DNA of 64,000 nucleotides. Source: Sipunculus nudus. Lineage: Eukaryota > Annelida > Sipuncula > Golfingiida > Sipunculidae. The notes beneath the pieces are model-generated. The model was not told where the DNA came from, ran no database searches, and saw nothing but the letters and a program-made list of their open reading frames with translations. The stretch spans positions 46,617,797 to 46,681,796 of the forward strand of contig CM049321.1 in assembly GCA_026874595.1 (NCBI GenBank). Reading direction: 5' to 3'. How positions within the stretch are numbered: position 1 is the stretch's first letter; every line of letters begins with the position of its first letter. Below are positions 62,980 to 64,000 of this stretch, piece by piece. The position numbers and the translations under genes are program-made.

Positions 62980-64000
62980 AGGACCTCTCAGGATGCAAAT
63001 TCTATGCTTTATGGTTATATGTGTGCCCTGTTAACGACCGGCCAGACAGACGATCGATGAATTATAGTTGGTCAGATACCAGAGGTTTAGTTTCAAATTT
63101 TCAATAATTCTGGGGGGTATCCATGAGCCCCACAGCTCAAAAGATATTGGTAACAGAGTCCTAATTTCAGGTTTCCAAGGAGATTTTTCATGGTCCTCTC
63201 AGAATGTCCAGTTAAAAGATTCTATGTAAAAAGGTTTTGATTTGTGCCCTGTAAACAGACTACTGCTACTTTGAATTTCTAACAAATAGAGTAAATACAA
63301 GTGGTGCCCTCGGTCGGCAGGACCTGATCGAAAACTCCATGATCAATATGCATGCAAATGATCATGGCGATCAATGCATTAGTTATTCAGATACCGGAGC
63401 TTTAGTATCAAATTTTCAATTAATTTGGGGGCTACTTAATTATAAGGAGATTTTTCATGGACCTTCATGTAGATAATGAATGAAGCTTTTGTATCAAATT
63501 TTTATTTATTCATGGGGATATTTCTGAGCTCCATCGAAAGGAGGATATGGGTAACAGAGACCTAATTTCAGATTTCCTATGAGATTTTTCGAGGATCTCC
63601 CTGGATGTCAAGGTAGAATATTCTAGGTCCAATGGTTACGATTTGTGCCCTGTTAACGGACGACAACATCAGTGAAGGTCTCAAATAAAAAAGAAAAAAA
63701 AAATAATTAAAGTCCCAAAAAAATCCAGATGGCGCCAACAGCCTACATGATCTGATGAAACAATCCCTGATTAATATGCCAGCAAAGAAACATGGTGATC
63801 AATACAGTAGTTGTTCAGATACTGTAGCTTTTGTATCAAATTTTTAATTACCCGGGGGGAGGGGGGGGGGCTGAGCCCCATAGATCGGAGGATATAGGTT
63901 ACAGAGACCTACTTCCAGGTTTCCAAGAAGATTTTTCATAGACCTCCCTGGATGTCCAATTAAAAGATTATAGGTCCTACGGGTACGATTGTTCCCTGTT
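62980..64000 (-). repeat. ~345-bp tandem repeat array, inverted, runs off the window
   Basis: The reverse complement matches 4555-5562: gtgccctgttaac blocks at 63024, 63244, 63647 and 63992, ctgggggtatccatgagccc, and tttgatacaaaagctyc. The spacing of 220 for the first unit shows a deletion. GATGGCGCCAAC at 63729 is the palindromic box. Confidence 0.8.

Overview
The window is a stretch of a eukaryotic, almost certainly animal, genome. It is AT-rich and intron-containing, with degenerate retrotransposons, many short repeat families and long (TA)n tracts. Clustered C2H2 zinc-finger paralogues, BEL/Pao and Ty3/Gypsy fragments, a miniature LTR element and short tandem families carrying GTCCGTCCG-type ends together suggest a marine invertebrate. 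A mollusc is the best guess, but nothing here proves it.

Genes. Only three reading frames look like intact genes, and all are last exons of C2H2 zinc-finger proteins: 111-1211 (+, 8 fingers), 25467-26912 (+, 12 fingers) and 46527-48137 (-, 15 fingers). They are paralogues that share an acidic N-terminal module (MDS...IKEE) placed directly after a 3' splice site. The last stretch of the upstream intron is also recognisable between copies. Broken members of the same family lie at 1212-2450, 7489-9290, 26913-28552, 48495-48695 and 62290-62755. The three left copies are on the plus strand and the three right copies on the minus strand. First exons and promoters are not visible.

Mobile DNA. A degenerate BEL/Pao retrotransposon (28.56-34.9 kb, minus) abuts and truncates a zinc-finger copy. 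Gypsy remnants occur at 5.56-6.41 kb (pol tail plus short 3' LTR) and 21.56-22.1 kb (gag). A LINE reverse-transcriptase fragment is at 12.24-13.45 kb. A decayed copy of a multicopy DFSENY/FFEAGHGKG protein family is at 10.39-11.96 kb. A miniature LTR retroelement (TRIM, 19.2-19.6 kb, with a partial second copy at 23.3-23.65 kb) has LTRs of about 150 bp containing a tRNA-like sequence with Pol III A and B boxes, and a tRNA-Pro-type primer-binding site. A 504-bp inverted-repeat element with a 9-bp target duplication sits at 16.36-16.88 kb. A relative of it encloses about 4 kb at 56.3-60.7 kb. Inside that lies a pair of inverted arms flanking about 14 tandem units rich in a TGTGGTCACA...TGTGACCACA palindrome and (TA)n.

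Repeats. Several tandem families (periods about 140, 287, 325, 345 and 455 bp) fill much of the rest. Otherwise unlike families share a GGTGGCGCCACC palindrome or a decayed form of it.

Limits. All boundaries of repeats and pseudogenes were placed by eye and are approximate. Identities of families come from recognised motifs, not from a database search.
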